Shown piece after piece: positions 11,291-22,468 of a stretch of 37,786 nucleotides of DNA. Position 1 is the first letter of the stretch, and every line of letters starts with the position of its first letter. The notes beneath the pieces were generated by a model. That model ran no database searches and was not told where the DNA came from. It saw nothing but the letters and a program-made list of their open reading frames with translations. A program made the position numbers and the translations under genes. The DNA comes from Multifurca ochricompacta (Eukaryota > Basidiomycota > Agaricomycetes > Russulales > Russulaceae), in NCBI GenBank assembly GCA_022496185.1, contig WTXG01000317.1, positions 1 through 37,786 on the forward strand, read 5' to 3'.

Positions 11291-11685
11291 CGGCAGCCTA
11301 CATTGACTCGAATCTGCAAGCCCACAAATACCTGGTATATCAGCCTAATCCATCCAGAAGGGAAGTAAGAAAATAAGATGGATGACGTGACATTGATGTG
11401 TAATTGACGTATGCGATTTTGTACCATGAAATCGAGCGCAACCTAACATACCGAATAATCGCATTTCGATTCATCTTCCAGTTTTACAACCTTCTGTCGA
11501 TGGTGTTTGTGGACAATACTGGGCTCCAGGGCTCGTTAGTAATACAGCTGGCGAAATTGATGAAGGATACCCCCAAAAATCTACCCTCGTTGGCAGGGCC
11601 GAAGCGGAAACTCGATTCCGGTGCCAGCGGCGCAGAAAGTGATTCTAAGAAGGCCCACCAAGAACCAGAGGGTGCACAGCAGTGA
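11291..11685. other. Loop of the kinase inverted duplication
   Basis: About 395 bp of single-copy sequence between the two arms. On the plus strand an open frame at 11404-11685 encodes a hydrophobic stretch, then a Lys/Ser/Gly/Glu-rich tail (GPKRKLDSGASGAESDSKK), and ends at a stop just before the right arm. I do not recognise it. It might be an upstream domain of the kinase gene or an unrelated fragment. Confidence 0.4.
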
Positions 11686-12555
11686 GGAGACATTTTTGAA
11701 GATCGATCTGTGAGGGAAATTCTTCAGGAAAATAACTGCCTGGTTGCTATTCAAGTGTACATTTTCATTTCCATTTCTCTTTTGTTCTTCCTCACTTGCA
11801 GCTCACCACTTGGCTTGTCAACTCAAGTTGACAGTGTACATAGCGAGTTCACCTGATGACCCACAGGTTGTTTTAAAGCTCCTTGATGACGACTCCTTGA
11901 ACAAGCTTGAGATCTTGTGGTCCCTAAGTGCAATCAAATTATGCAATCAAGCTTCATGGGGTTGTTGAACAGGAAATGTGATAGCTCTGCCTTGGAGGAT
12001 GCCACTTGTTGAATATTGCTTCTTGTTGCCCCTGGTCTGGTCAGCAGAGCCATTAGAGATTCAATTCTTGGAGGGAGTTGCATTTCTGCATGAACGTAAA
12101 ATCACCCATCTGGACCTGAAGCCTGATAATGTGGTCATCGACGTCGAGGGTGATAAACATCATCAGCGACTGTGGATTATCGACTTTGGATTGTCCGTTT
12201 TCGTGGAGGAGGAGGAAACGATGATCAGAGGGTATTTGCGGGACTACAAGAGTGGACCACGCCAGAGGTTGGAACGTCAGATGGACCAGGTACGAGGTAT
12301 AGTCCTATCCTTACTGACCGGAGGGCTTGCGGACGGATGCTCGACTATTTCGAGGACCATCTCCCGAGTGGTGATGGCGGTCGACGAGACATAAGGGGGT
12401 TGCGGATTGGACTATTGAGCAAAGATCTGAGATCAAGACCGTCTGTGAGAGAGGTGTTGGACGCATGTCAAGGCAAGGCAAAGGATGGGACGATGAAACG
12501 GAGCGCAGGAGAGGACTGGACTGACAGGTTAGAGAAGCAGGCGCATATAAGTTAG
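11686..12555 (+). pseudogene. Protein-kinase fragment, right arm plus unduplicated C-lobe
   Basis: Ser/Thr-kinase-like sequence of a family I associate with expanded basidiomycete kinases. Visible in order: VREILQENN; a kinase N-lobe remnant (SPDDPQVVLKLL, KLEILW); LPWRMPLVEY; EIQFLEGVAFLHE; HLDLKPDNVVID with catalytic Asp and Asn; WIIDFGLSV (DFG); a frame change at GGG 12230-12232; then EWTTPEVG (APE-like), YSPILTDRRACGRML, and a C-terminal helix with SKDLRSRPSVREVL, ending at a stop at 12555. Catalytic residues look intact, unlike the gene at 8842. At least three frame breaks occur, near 11940, 11968 and 12231. The N-terminal G-loop and VAIK are not found, so the copy is partial. Confidence 0.7.
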
Positions 12556-12562
12556 TACGTGT

Positions 12563-13171
12563 TGTAAGGATGGCTCGGGCGTTGAGCATGAAACCTCCAT
12601 CTATCGCCTCTCCCCTCTTTCATTACAAACCCTGAATTAGAGCACTTATGATCTAGTTCCGTATATTATCTTTTATCAGTACATTTGCATTCCGGGCCGA
12701 TTGCCCGTCCATTCCTTACTCCAGTTTCACTACCTCCCCGTCTTAATTGCCAGGTTTCTACCTCCCCGTCTACATCATCTCCGTCTTTATTGCCTGGCAT
12801 CATCTTACCTTATCTTCTTTCAACCCTCATTCACCCTCTTTCTACTTCATAACTAGGTCTCTCTGCAAGTATATAAAGGTACATACAATGCTTGTAGTAG
12901 ACCAGCCAGTGAGCCAACAGAAGCAGAAATCAAATGGCATTTCTCTCCCTTTCTCTATTTTTCTTTTGTGTGCTGAAGAACTTCTTGACTACATCGAGCG
13001 CAAAGGTCAAACGAAACCAATAAGCAGCGATTTCCTCGAGTTCAAGCACAATACGTTTACATTCGATCTCGTTATCTTAAAAGGGCGCGCTCTCTTCCTC
13101 TCTTCTCTGTCTCTCTCACTATCCAGGGAATACTTTGCCTCGCACTCACTGCGGATTGGATCCGTACAGTG
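12563..13171 (+). repeat. Long inverted-repeat element, left arm (arm C)
   Basis: About 610 bp repeated in inverted orientation at 13442-14050. The outer end is TGTAAGGATGGCTCGGGC. The inner end is GCGGATTGGATCC followed by a few diverged bases. From 12632 onward it also matches arm A at 4023-4563. The outer end lies eight bases beyond the stop codon of the kinase fragment. TAGTA occurs just outside both ends (12554-12558 and 14052-14056), a possible target-site duplication, though the intervening bases do not match perfectly. Confidence 0.8.
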
Positions 13172-13441
13172 TTTTTGTCGTTTGTCGTAGTGTGGACGAT
13201 ATTGTCGATGGATCAAAATTTGGCAATCGGCAGTGCAGTAAATGGGGAGTTTGATTGTGTGCTCTTAGCTTTGCATTACAAGTGATTAATGAGGGTACGA
13301 TATTCGTTAACATTGCCTTGGCATTACACAGCGAGGCAAGAGGAGAACAGGAAAACACCTCGTTCTCAGTTGGCAAGTCATCTTATCATCATTTCATTAT
13401 CTGGGCATACTTCTAGACACATGAGAGAAGGACGGCTTAAG
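13172..13441. other. Loop between arms C and D of the long inverted repeat
   Basis: 270 bp with no recognisable coding sequence. No transposase remnant is visible, which fits a non-autonomous or foldback-type element. Confidence 0.5.
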
Positions 13442-14050
13442 TAGTGTATGGATCCAATCCGCAGTGAGTGCAAAGCAAAGTGTTCCTGAAAAGAGAGGAG
13501 GAAAGAGTTGGAAGAAGGAGCCCCTGCGATAAGTAAGGCTTTGAAGGGGGGTGTATCGTGCTTGTACTTGCGAATATGTTGCTTACTGGTTCCGTTTGAC
13601 CTTGCTCTTGATGTTATTTAGCACACAAAAAGAAAGATAAAGAAAGAGAGAAATGCTGTTCGATTTCTGCTTCTGGTGGCTCACTGGCTGGTCTACTACA
13701 AGCATTATACGTACCCTTATATACTTGCAGAAAGACATAGTCATGAAGCAGAAGGGGATGAATTAGGATGAAAGGAGGAAAATGAGATGAAACCAGGCAA
13801 CCAGAGAGGTGTAGATAGAGAGGTGAAAACCCGGCAATAAAGACAGGGAGGAGATGGAGAGGTGATGAAATTGGTTAACGGAATGGATGAGCATGTGGCC
13901 CAGAAAGTAAATGTATTTGATAAAAAGATATATGAACCAGATCATAAGTGCTCTAATTCAGGGTTTGTTTATGAAAGAACGGAATACGAAGTTTAACCAA
14001 GAATGCTGATAGCTGGAGGTTTCATGCTCAATGCCCGAGCCATCCTTACA
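13442..14050 (-). repeat. Long inverted-repeat element, right arm (arm D)
   Basis: Reverse-complement partner of 12563-13171. It begins with GGATCCAATCCGCAGTGAGTGC and ends with GCCCGAGCCATCCTTACA, an exact complement of the left outer end. The arms differ by scattered substitutions and short indels, mostly in the middle (for example 13790-13930), so the two halves have aged since they formed. The whole unit, 12563-14050, is about 1.5 kb. Confidence 0.8.
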
Positions 14051-14548
14051 GTAGTAATAAGTAATGACCAGACTCATGAAGGTGGATACCCGGGCACTGT
14101 AGGTTTAGGTTACTTATAGATATTTGTGTGGATAGGAGTTTCTCTGGGCCAAAATTGGCACTATAAACAGCCCTCCCTCTGAATCTGAACTGAAGGGGTG
14201 CACTCCAGATGGCAATATGTCTATGAGTGATGAATCACCAGACTTTAATTTATTATCCATTCTCTCTGCTAACATGTGAAGATGCAATGCCATCAATCAT
14301 ACTACAGGTGACAACATATATGTTCAAGAGTGTAATGCCTCAGTGGGTGCATTCAGCGTGATGTGCACAGTCAGGGTCATTCTCAGGCAAGGAAAAGAAG
14401 CCTTTAAGGCATTTGGAGGTTAAAAAAGAAAAGCACTGAGTGGGAATCAGGGGATTGGGAATAGGTAAGTATAAGAGAAAGAGTCCAAATACGGACAAGC
14501 AGGAGGAAAGATACGATTTCCATAGAACGGAAGATTGAAGTACAGTTC
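14051..14548. other. Intergenic region between repeat element and TRS65-like gene
   Basis: No gene is supported. Probably contains the 3' UTR of the minus-strand TRS65-like gene at its right side. A 60-codon minus-strand frame at 14114-14296 has no recognisable content. Confidence 0.45.
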
Positions 14549-17473
14549 CTAACTTCCTGGTCTTAAAGAGTCAGGCTCATGTATGACAACATCCATTGCA
14601 GTTCTAGAAAGCAAACATAAGATTAACGAGGTAGAGTAACATAGACCAAAACAAATTAAACGATACCTTAATGTCAGTACATGCTGGGTTTCAATGTCTG
14701 TCAGTGTCAGAGCCTCAACCATATGCACACCCGGCAAAAGTGCAAGGAATGCCATCCTTACAGACTGGCATGTAGCCGGCCGCAATGGCCTGCCAACATC
14801 GCCACTTGATTAGCCAGCAATAAACAGAGAGCTAGGAAAATGAACGCACCCGATGCGCACCCGACCATCCAAAGGCACAATTCCAGGGCCCGACCCACCG
14901 CCCCCTGCTCCCCTCGCGACACTCCCTTTCCCTCCTTGCTCATGGCCCTGTCGCCTCCGCCTGCGTTCCAAAAAACTCACCTCGAAGCGGCGCGTCCATG
15001 CACTCTGGTTAAACACAAAAATATCCAGCGCAAACTCATCAAGCGGTACAAGTGGCCGCGCGCTCGTGCCCGTGTTACAGTGTAGCCCAACACTCACAAT
15101 GATGCGTTCGCGCTCCGGCACCGTTGATGTAGACGGAACCAGTGCGAGAGGAGAGGGAGACGGTCGAGTAGGCGCAGAGGGCGATGCTCCACCGCGCGGG
15201 AGTTCGACAGCGGCACTGGGGATGCGCGCCGCTCCCCATGATGCAAGGGGACCTTGTGTGCGCGGCGTCACAGGTACGGGTGAGCTCTTTGAGTACGCGG
15301 GGTACGCGGGCGTCGTTGGTGGCAGCGGGATACCACCTCCGTCACTCATGAAAGCCTCATCGATTTCTCCCACTGGTAGCATCTTGCTGAGCGATACAGG
15401 TGGTGGAATGCCAGGGCTGGGCGGGGGTTCGTATGTCGTATGCGGCACACTGGTCATGGCAGCTGCAATGCTGGGTGGTGTGTATGAGAGTTTTGAGAGT
15501 GGACTCGAACTGGATGGTACACTTCCACCGGAGCCAAGTGCACCGGTGGAGCCACGGAACGGAAGTACAAAGCGGTGAAGCCGCGAAACGGGACCGGACA
15601 ACGCTGAAAAGTGTTTGCTGCCCGCAACAGGATTCGACTGGACCTGCTGCTCGGAAAAGGACATGGAGATCCGTGGCGTGGAGGTCGGGAAAGGTGATGG
15701 TGGCTCTGGCAGGACTTCGCCTTCGGTTCCCGCCACCGGTGACCTCTGAGGCGCAAGATCGAGAACACAATTCCAACGGGAGGGAAATGTCTTTGTCGGA
15801 AATACGTATTCATCGTCCCTCTTTTCATCGCGCTGCGAGCATGCACCTGAAAAAAACGGGCGCCCGGACACGATGATGGTGACTGGCCGTTGCAACTCCT
15901 CGCCTACAGTGGACGTCGATGTACCTAAGAAAAGTGTTTCCTTTTCGGATATGGGAGCGCTAAGCAGCTCGACTGCGAATAGCAAGTTGTACTGCTCACG
16001 CGAACGCAAATGAATGGGGAAAATCTCTGATAGTGATTTTCCGGCCCACGGGAGAAGGCGCACGCGGGCACCGCCTGCACCACCGATGAAGACGTCGACA
16101 CCGTCAACCGAGAATCCCTCAGGTGCTTCCCCCGGGTGTTCGAGCTCAACACAAAGCATAACCGTGCGTTCTGCGTGGCCAGCTGCGAGTGCATCATCGA
16201 GGCCTGTGTCGGGATCGGTAGCATCAAGCAATATATAGGGGACAAAGACGGTACGCATGCGAACGCGGAAACCGGAGACAGCAGGAAGAGTACGGCGGAA
16301 GGACTTGCGAAGTGTGGCTCGAGTAGCGAGAGAGGGGCTGACAATGAATCCGTCAGCTATGGGAGGAGGGGAGGATGGGAGAGCGAAGTCCCGTTGGCGT
16401 GTCCTGGCGCTAATTCGGGTGCTAGGTAGGGAAAGGGGGGAGGGAGCATTTGCGAAGCTCGGTGCTATATCCGTTAAGTGTATTGCAGACGAGGAACAAA
16501 TATATGCGTACCTGAAGAAAGCCCCTCAAGGAGGTTGACCTCCTCCAAGCCGTGATAAGATTTGTTGTACTCGTACACGTCACTGAAGGACTCTGTGCGC
16601 GCAGATGTTGGGGAATTGGGAAGACCTCCTGCTGCTGCGAGCATTGCTGCGAGCTCATTCCTGACTGCTGTCACGGGCACTGGTTTCTCCCGTACGGTTA
16701 TTGACGCGGTAAGACAAAGCAATGGGTCTGGCGAAGGTAACCGCAAGAATGCTGCCAAAAGCGTGAACATCTGGGACTAACTTAAAAGTTGGTGAAAACG
16801 TACCAACACTAACGCACATCCGGTAAACAGCAACCCATACACTCGTGCTGTCATCCCATAGGAGTGCAAAGGCGTCTCTATTTTCCAAATCTTTCACCTT
16901 TGCGGGATCCGGCTCCTCTCCCCACATTCTTGATGCAAGTGTGACACCCTCGGCGCGCACATATCGGCGGTCCTGCTCCGCAGTCACGGGCGTAGGATTT
17001 GGCGTATTCAACGGGAATATGCTGGGAGGGACGTGAAGGCTACCATTCCCCGCATTTGCCTTGAGAGATGTTGCGCGGGGCGGGGTGCTTAATCGGGGGG
17101 CGGAGGGGACGGGGACAGGGGCAGGGGAAATGTAGGCGCATCGTAAGATACTTGGGTATGAACGAGAAATGAGAGAAGAGAAATGGGGGGCATTGTGGGA
17201 TCAACAGGTGAATCCTCTGGCTGCTCCAAGCGAAGGACAAAGAGAAAGTCGAGGTGTTCATCTGCAAAGTATGTGAAGTGAATAAAGAAAGTGAGAGACC
17301 GAGCTCGAAAAAAGATATCAACCGAAGAAAGCTCGCTTGCGCTCAATTTCTTCTGAGCTTAATCTCTGTAGCCATGCGCCATGATCAGTACCCTGCGTTG
17401 GGAATTCGAGGGTTAAATTCGGAACGACAATATCGAGCGTCGATGAGCTGATGATTTCTTCAAAGGTTGCCAT
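14549..17473 (-). CDS. TRS65: TRAPPII complex subunit Trs65-like protein
   Basis: Probable subunit of the TRAPPII tethering complex at the late Golgi. Exons, read from 17473 leftwards: 17323-17473, 17152-17261, 16804-17059, 16512-16751, 14850-16464, 14667-14789, 14549-14603; 849 residues, all phases consistent. Evidence is the family-like C-terminus: IIVSVGL, LDIFVFNQSAWTRRFEVSF, GIVPLDGRVRIGPLRP, then CQSVRMAFLALLPGVH, EALTLTDIET and AMDVVIHEP. Before that lie TLRKSFRRTLPAVSGFRVRMRTVFVPYILL and a Pro/Ser-rich linker. One doubtful point: exons 2 and 3 can be joined either by a 92-nt intron (17060-17151, GTATCT...AAG) or by one extra base in the G6 run at 17095-17100. The second option would restore PPRATSLKANAGNGSLHVPP as coding and give about 880 residues; I lean towards it. 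Confidence 0.82.
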
Positions 17474-17697
17474 CCCACGCGATGTGGAGATTGCGAAGGA
17501 AGCCAGAGGGTCCGAGGCCGGGAAGTTCTTTCTAAGCCCACCCCTACTCATTACTACTGTACTACTCGTACTCGTAGTACATCATCATCATCCAGACATC
17601 AACCTGTCAACGCATCAACTCTTGCTCGCACCGAGGCCTAACTTTGTTGTTTTAATAACGGCCACCAACGGTATCTCTAGACCTCCGACTGCTCCGA

Positions 17698-20579
17698 TCA
17701 AGTTCCCTCTTCCCATCCCATGGTAGACAACATCCGGAAACCGACATTCGACCCGTCTAATTTTGGAGCCGCCTTAGAAAGTGGTCATTAGTATATGCCG
17801 GTTTATAAACCCTGGGAGTGGGAGGGAGGGAGTAGAAATACCTCGCCTACTACCTCGCCATCACGCGGTCGTATCCCACCAGCCCTAACTTTACCCTTTC
17901 CACCCTTTCCGTCTCTGTGAGCAATATTAGAAGTCATTGGTGGTCTTCCCAGGATCCGTGCGATCTTTTTCTCGTTTACCCTCACCCCGCTGAGTGTCGT
18001 TTTAAGCAAAGTCGTGAAGCGATCATTTCCGTTCCCCTGGCTTTTGCTTTTAAGACTGAACGCGTGTGCGAGTTCGTGCACTGATTTGCGCATTTGCGGG
18101 GCCATTGGGGGGAGAGACAATGTAGAAGTCCCACCGATATCCGCAATGAAACGCCTCATGTGACCAACGATGGTCTCTAGATTCGTAGGCACAACTGAGG
18201 CAGCCGCAAGTCTGGCTTTGCGCGCCTTCTTGCCCCCTTTCTTGAAGACGAAAGGATCTGCAATGGCTGCGAATCGCTCCAGCTCGCGCAGACGTTTGCG
18301 CTCGGCCTTCTTCGCGCGATCGCGTTCCCATAAATCATGAAGCTTTTCGGGAATATATTTGTCTTTCTTTCGCCCTGGATAAGGAAACTAGGCAAAAGTA
18401 CAAAAGGATGCATTTAGACACGTACTTGTGGGGCTGCCGGAAATGTCGACGTCGACTTCGAACTTGCCGTTCTGAATCGCGTGAAAGATGCGATTTCGCT
18501 GCCTACGATCATGAGAGCGAAGAATCTCGTCATTGTCATCCAGAAAACCCTAAAATGAATCCATCAACGACAAGCAGGGAACGTTGGAAGATTACCAACT
18601 TGTATTTTAGCTATAATGCTATCTTCATTGTCGTCGTCAGAGTCTGAATCATCGATCTCCCGTTCTTGGTTCAACTCTTCACGCAATACATCCTCGATGG
18701 GGTGTGTCTCCGCCCGCTTGCGAAGCTTTTCAAGACGCGCTTTGAATGACGCTTTCGGCGTCACTTGCTCGTCCGAAGAGCTTTCGTCCTCATCCTCAGC
18801 TCCAGAAGAGTCGCCCAGAGCTACGTCACTCTCCCCGGGTGTCAGGATCCCCTGCGCATCGTCTGCCAGTTCCAACTCATCGTCTTCGTCCCCATTTACA
18901 TCGTTGTCTGTTCTTCCCCCGCCGTTACCCTCCGAATCATCCTCCTCATCCTCCGCACGGATCCTTGCCTCGTCGTCCAAGTCACCAGCGCTAACGTGCA
19001 CCTGCCCAGCGGTGCCCATGCTTCTTACGAATGCCTTCATGGCGGCAACCTCCACATCTTGATCTACGACCATACCGCCATCTTCATCGTTCTCTTCTGA
19101 GTCTTCTGAGGTCGAACCTCCCCAGTCAATGTCTGAATCACCACGGCGCTGCTCCTCCCGCCGCGGGTCTAGCTCGCGCAGGGCAGCCTCCGCCTGGATA
19201 GCGCCGAATGAACCAAACATAGGATGCCGCTCCTTGCGCCGCTGTGCCATGCGATGCGGCCATCGTGGACGATGTGTAGGCCGTGGAGAACTGGAAAGGG
19301 CAGAGAAAGAAATGTCTTTAGCGGCCAAGGTAGGTGCAGGTGCCGGAGCTGGGGCAGGTGAGGATGCTGGGATGTTTTCGAATATGGGATTTGGTGGAAG
19401 AGCCGTGGATTGCGGGGAACTGTGGTCCTGGCTGACTGACGCAGTAAGCGGGTTAGCGTCAGTTGCGAAAAGAACGGTTTCCGCATCTGCCGAAGTTTGG
19501 ATGGGGCCCAAGACACGCTTGCCATTTCGGGGATGAGGAGCAACATATACGATAATTTCTTCATCATCGTCAACGTCGTCGCCTAATACATGAGCCTCAG
19601 GGCGATCGACGGGGATGCGATTACCAGACGACGGCGACTCTCGTATTGGTGATGGCTTGGTATCGACATAGAAGCCGGTGGATTGGTCTTCGACTGTCAT
19701 TACCGCAGTCTGGTTTTGCGATCGCACAGCGCTCGTACCAGTGGTTTTATTCAGGAAGGCAGATCCTGCCTCGGTTAACTTCCCTAAGTCCGCAAAATCG
19801 ATCTCCAGGAGCTCTTCCGAGTCGGATTGTAATTCAGATGAATTTTGGCCTGCACCACCGCCATGGAAGATTCTATAGATCCGCTCAGCTGTTGGAACAT
19901 GGTCCACCTCTTGTTCACCTTAAAAGAAAGCAATTAGTATTATTAAAGTCATGTAGCAAAGGGGCAGGTACACCAACCTGATTCTTCAGCTACAGGCTTG
20001 AATATTTCCTCCTCCTCGAGAAAAAGTGTTGGAGTCGCCTTGGACCGCACGAAGGTAATGGGCTTCAAGAGCGGTCTGTCTTGATAGAGCAACTGTGAAA
20101 GAGACGCATTTCCGTAGCGTAGTTTCGATTTAAAATGGCTCTCCCGGTCGCGATCTTTCGGACCCAATAACTGATTGACCCACTGACCACGCCCACGTTG
20201 TAGCCTGTTTCCCCTGGAGGAAGAGCTGCTGGCTTGTACAGGACTTGAGCGCCTTAAGTAGCTGTCAGAGTCCATGTCATCAAAAATCGGTATTCTTCCT
20301 CCATTCATTTCATGCGCATTGCGCCTACCCCTGGGGTCTGCGCTGATAATGAAGCTTTAAAGGTTTGCCAGAAAAATTGGACGTACGAAAAGGCGTAGAA
20401 TCAATGACGAAATCACCATCAATTTCGTGTATCGCCATGTAGCCTAATCCACGCCCTCTTCCTCTGCCGTGACCTCCACGTCCTCTACCACCACCACCGC
20501 CATCACCGCGACTGAAGCCCCTACCCCTGCCAGGGTAGCCGCGGCCTCCACCACGCCCACGTTGTTTTCGGCCCGCCAT
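17698..20579 (-). CDS. SQS1: R3H and G-patch protein, Sqs1/Pfa1-like
   Basis: Likely nuclear RNA-binding cofactor of the DEAH helicase Prp43, acting in ribosome biogenesis by analogy with yeast Sqs1. Exons from 20579 leftwards: 20387-20579, 20338 excluded to give 19978-20337, 18600-19918, 18426-18549, 17842-18374, 17698-17772; 867 residues as read. N-terminus MAGRKQRGRGGGRG is an RGG-type box. The middle is acidic and disordered, with DEDDELELADDA and similar. The R3H domain lies near residues 745-805 (MRKSVHELAHAFSLKSKSQG), preceded by a basic segment (KKAERKRLRELERF). The last exon opens a G-patch (GSNVGFRMLSTMGWEEG) but then hits a stop at 17698. One extra base in CCC 17705-17707 (plus strand) would continue the G-patch through NLIGAVGGLEIP and AVIKTTKLGLGA to a stop at 17615, giving 895 residues. 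Confidence 0.85.
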
Positions 20580-20841
20580 ATTTCCGCGCCACGGCTCGAA
20601 TAGCCCACTACACGTCTAATTGACTGACGCTGACGCAAAATCAAAGGCAGTCGGTTGATTTTTCTGTCCCTTGAGATCTGAATTAACGGAACAGGTTGGT
20701 GCTCTGGATAGTCGCTGGCCAAGGTGGGGGCTGTGGCTTGAGAAGTCGACTGCGTGCGATTGGCCTGGGCGACACCGGACCGGTCGGACCGGCAGCTTCG
20801 TTGTGCTTCTGAGGAACTCAACGTGCTGTGACCAGACCATC
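20580..20841. promoter_or_regulatory. Divergent intergenic region between SQS1-like and USE1 genes
   Basis: 262 bp separate the start codons of two head-to-head genes, so this is a probable bidirectional promoter plus both 5' UTRs. No TATA box is evident; the sequence is mixed composition with a GC-rich part near 20770-20800, including the direct repeat ACCGG. Confidence 0.6.
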
Positions 20842-21908
20842 ATGAACATCCCAGAACAAGTTCTTCACGACCGCGTTAATCTCGTCCGTCTCACGAGACG
20901 CCTCGAGAACTCAGTCAATGAACATAATTGGGATTCCGAACCAAGTACAGCGCTTTGGCTCAAATCGGAGGGATTACTTCAGGTGAGCCCGTTCCTAACT
21001 TACTTTTTCACACATAGCATGTAGATTCAATATGTGGTTGGCCCATGTCTAGCAACTTAAACATGCAAGGAAGCTATTGACTAATGTGGAGTTCTATAAT
21101 GAGGCCCACCCTCATCGTGGGTTCTTTCCTGGTTCTCGAGTCAACTTTGGCTTAAATTAGCAGTCATGCAGAAAACTTAAGCGACGTCTCACAGACATTC
21201 GTGGCTTACTGGACAAGCTGGACGCATTCATGCTATCAGTTAATGAGGTACGTCGTCACCAATCCTGCAGACGTACTTCTTCCAAGCTCAGCCGTGAGAT
21301 GGATCTAGCGGGTCGCCCCCGAGCCTCCACGATTTGTGCCTTTCCTTTCCACCTTGCCCTTTTCACCTCCATCTTTCCAAAAATCCGATTTGCCAGTAGT
21401 TCAGCGCCTAGCCCCACCGTCTGACATCACCACTGGTACTCTCCCGGAGGTGGAGCCTGTAGCAGAAGTCGACCTGCTTCTTGGTTCTGCCGACGATGAT
21501 CCAATTTCCCCAGGTTCTACAGCCGGTGCAGGTGCTGCGGCGACATCCCTTTTCCCTCCCAAGTTTGGCGCGTCTGCCTCGTTTTCGACGGCTGATGCTG
21601 CACCCACACAAGCACTAATGCAGCATAGCACGGCGCTGCAAGAAGAACTCTCTGCGCAGCTCGCACAAATGGCCGGTCAACTTCGACGAAACGCCGAGCA
21701 TTTTTCGAACGCACTTGCCGCGGATCAAGCGGTGCTGCGCAATGCAGAGGAGAAGACGGGTGCGAATTACGATGTGATGAAGCGAGAACGTGTTCGGCTG
21801 CGCGATCACCGTGGCAAGAGCCTCGGAACAACGTGTCTGACAATAACGAGTGTTCTCGTCGTTGCAATTGCGTTTCTGATCACCTTCTTTATTATTCGGT
21901 TTACATGA
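20842..21908 (+). CDS. USE1: Vesicle transport SNARE Use1
   Basis: ER-localised tail-anchored SNARE required for Golgi-to-ER retrograde transport. Exons 20842-20982, 21053-21120, 21172-21247 and 21309-21908 (introns 70, 51 and 61 nt) give 294 residues with consistent phases. The N-terminus (VNLVRLTRRLENSV, then KHARKLLTNVEFYNE and LTDIRGLLDKLDAFM) looks like the conserved Use1 N-terminal helices. A Pro/Ala/Ser-rich linker follows. The SNARE motif runs from about residue 195 (LQEELSAQLAQMAGQLRRN ... VLRNAEEKTGANYDVM), followed by a basic patch and a single C-terminal membrane span (TITSVLVVAIAFLITFFII) that ends two residues before the stop. The ATG at 20842 is the first in this frame. Confidence 0.9.
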
Positions 21909-22157
21909 GTGGGCCCATACAGAACTCTTAGTAATTATATTATCCCCAACAAGCTGGGTATCTGCCCCTTATTCTTTATGGCGATAGCCTATCCTACACA
22001 AAGTCAAGCATTGCATTGAGAGACAGAACGCAGTACAGGTGTCTGGCTTAGAGAAAGGGTTGGACGCTTTCAGACGTCCGGTTGGTGTTGCGCTGCCTGG
22101 ACAGAAAGGGGAGAGAGTTCTGTGTTCCGGTGTGTGTCCAAGTGTTGACTCGGAAGG

Positions 22158-22199
22158 CTCTCATTGACGTTGACAAGACTCTCATTGACATTGACAAGT
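22158..22199 (+). repeat. 21-bp tandem duplication
   Basis: Two adjacent 21-bp units beginning CTCTCATTGAC, differing at only two positions (G/A at the twelfth base and the last base). Lies about 270-310 bp upstream of the ATG at 22469; it could be a duplicated protein-binding site or a neutral slippage product. Confidence 0.75.
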
Positions 22200-22295
22200 C
22201 TACCCCCCCTTCGTCAAAGTGCTAACAGCCAGCCATGCTAACAGCCATCCAACCGAGTCAGACTCATGCGGTGGCGGAAGCGCGGAGGCTGAACT

Positions 22296-22307
22296 GCTTA
22301 TATAAGC
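22296..22307 (+). promoter_or_regulatory. Candidate TATA box within 12-bp palindrome
   Basis: GCTTATATAAGC is a perfect palindrome containing TATATAA, about 160 bp before the ATG at 22469. TATA boxes are not general in basidiomycete genes but mark strongly regulated ones. The position allows a 5' UTR of roughly 130 nt. Confidence 0.5.
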
Positions 22308-22468
22308 CTTTGGTGGTGTGTTGGTGTGGCATGGATGCCATGAGGCAACCATTATCCCTTTGCCCCTTTGACCTTGACCACTCCGTTATACGCTATACAT
22401 TGTTACTCAGTAAAACCCCCCTCTAAGATCTTTATCCAGCTTACTAGTAGTAAGCCTTTTAACATACC

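Larger units (their letters stand above)
21909..22468. other. Intergenic region upstream of signal-peptide/TM gene
   Basis: No gene seen. Holds the USE1 3' end, a 21-bp tandem duplication (22158-22199), a second short near-duplication (GCTAACAGCC twice, 22221-22248) and a candidate TATA box inside a palindrome (22296-22307). Confidence 0.5.

Noticed and set aside
20338..20386. A weaker 41-nt intron (GTCCAA donor) at the first SQS1 junction
   Set aside because: The 49-nt intron with a GTACGT donor and CAG acceptor fits the phase and the size of the other introns better.
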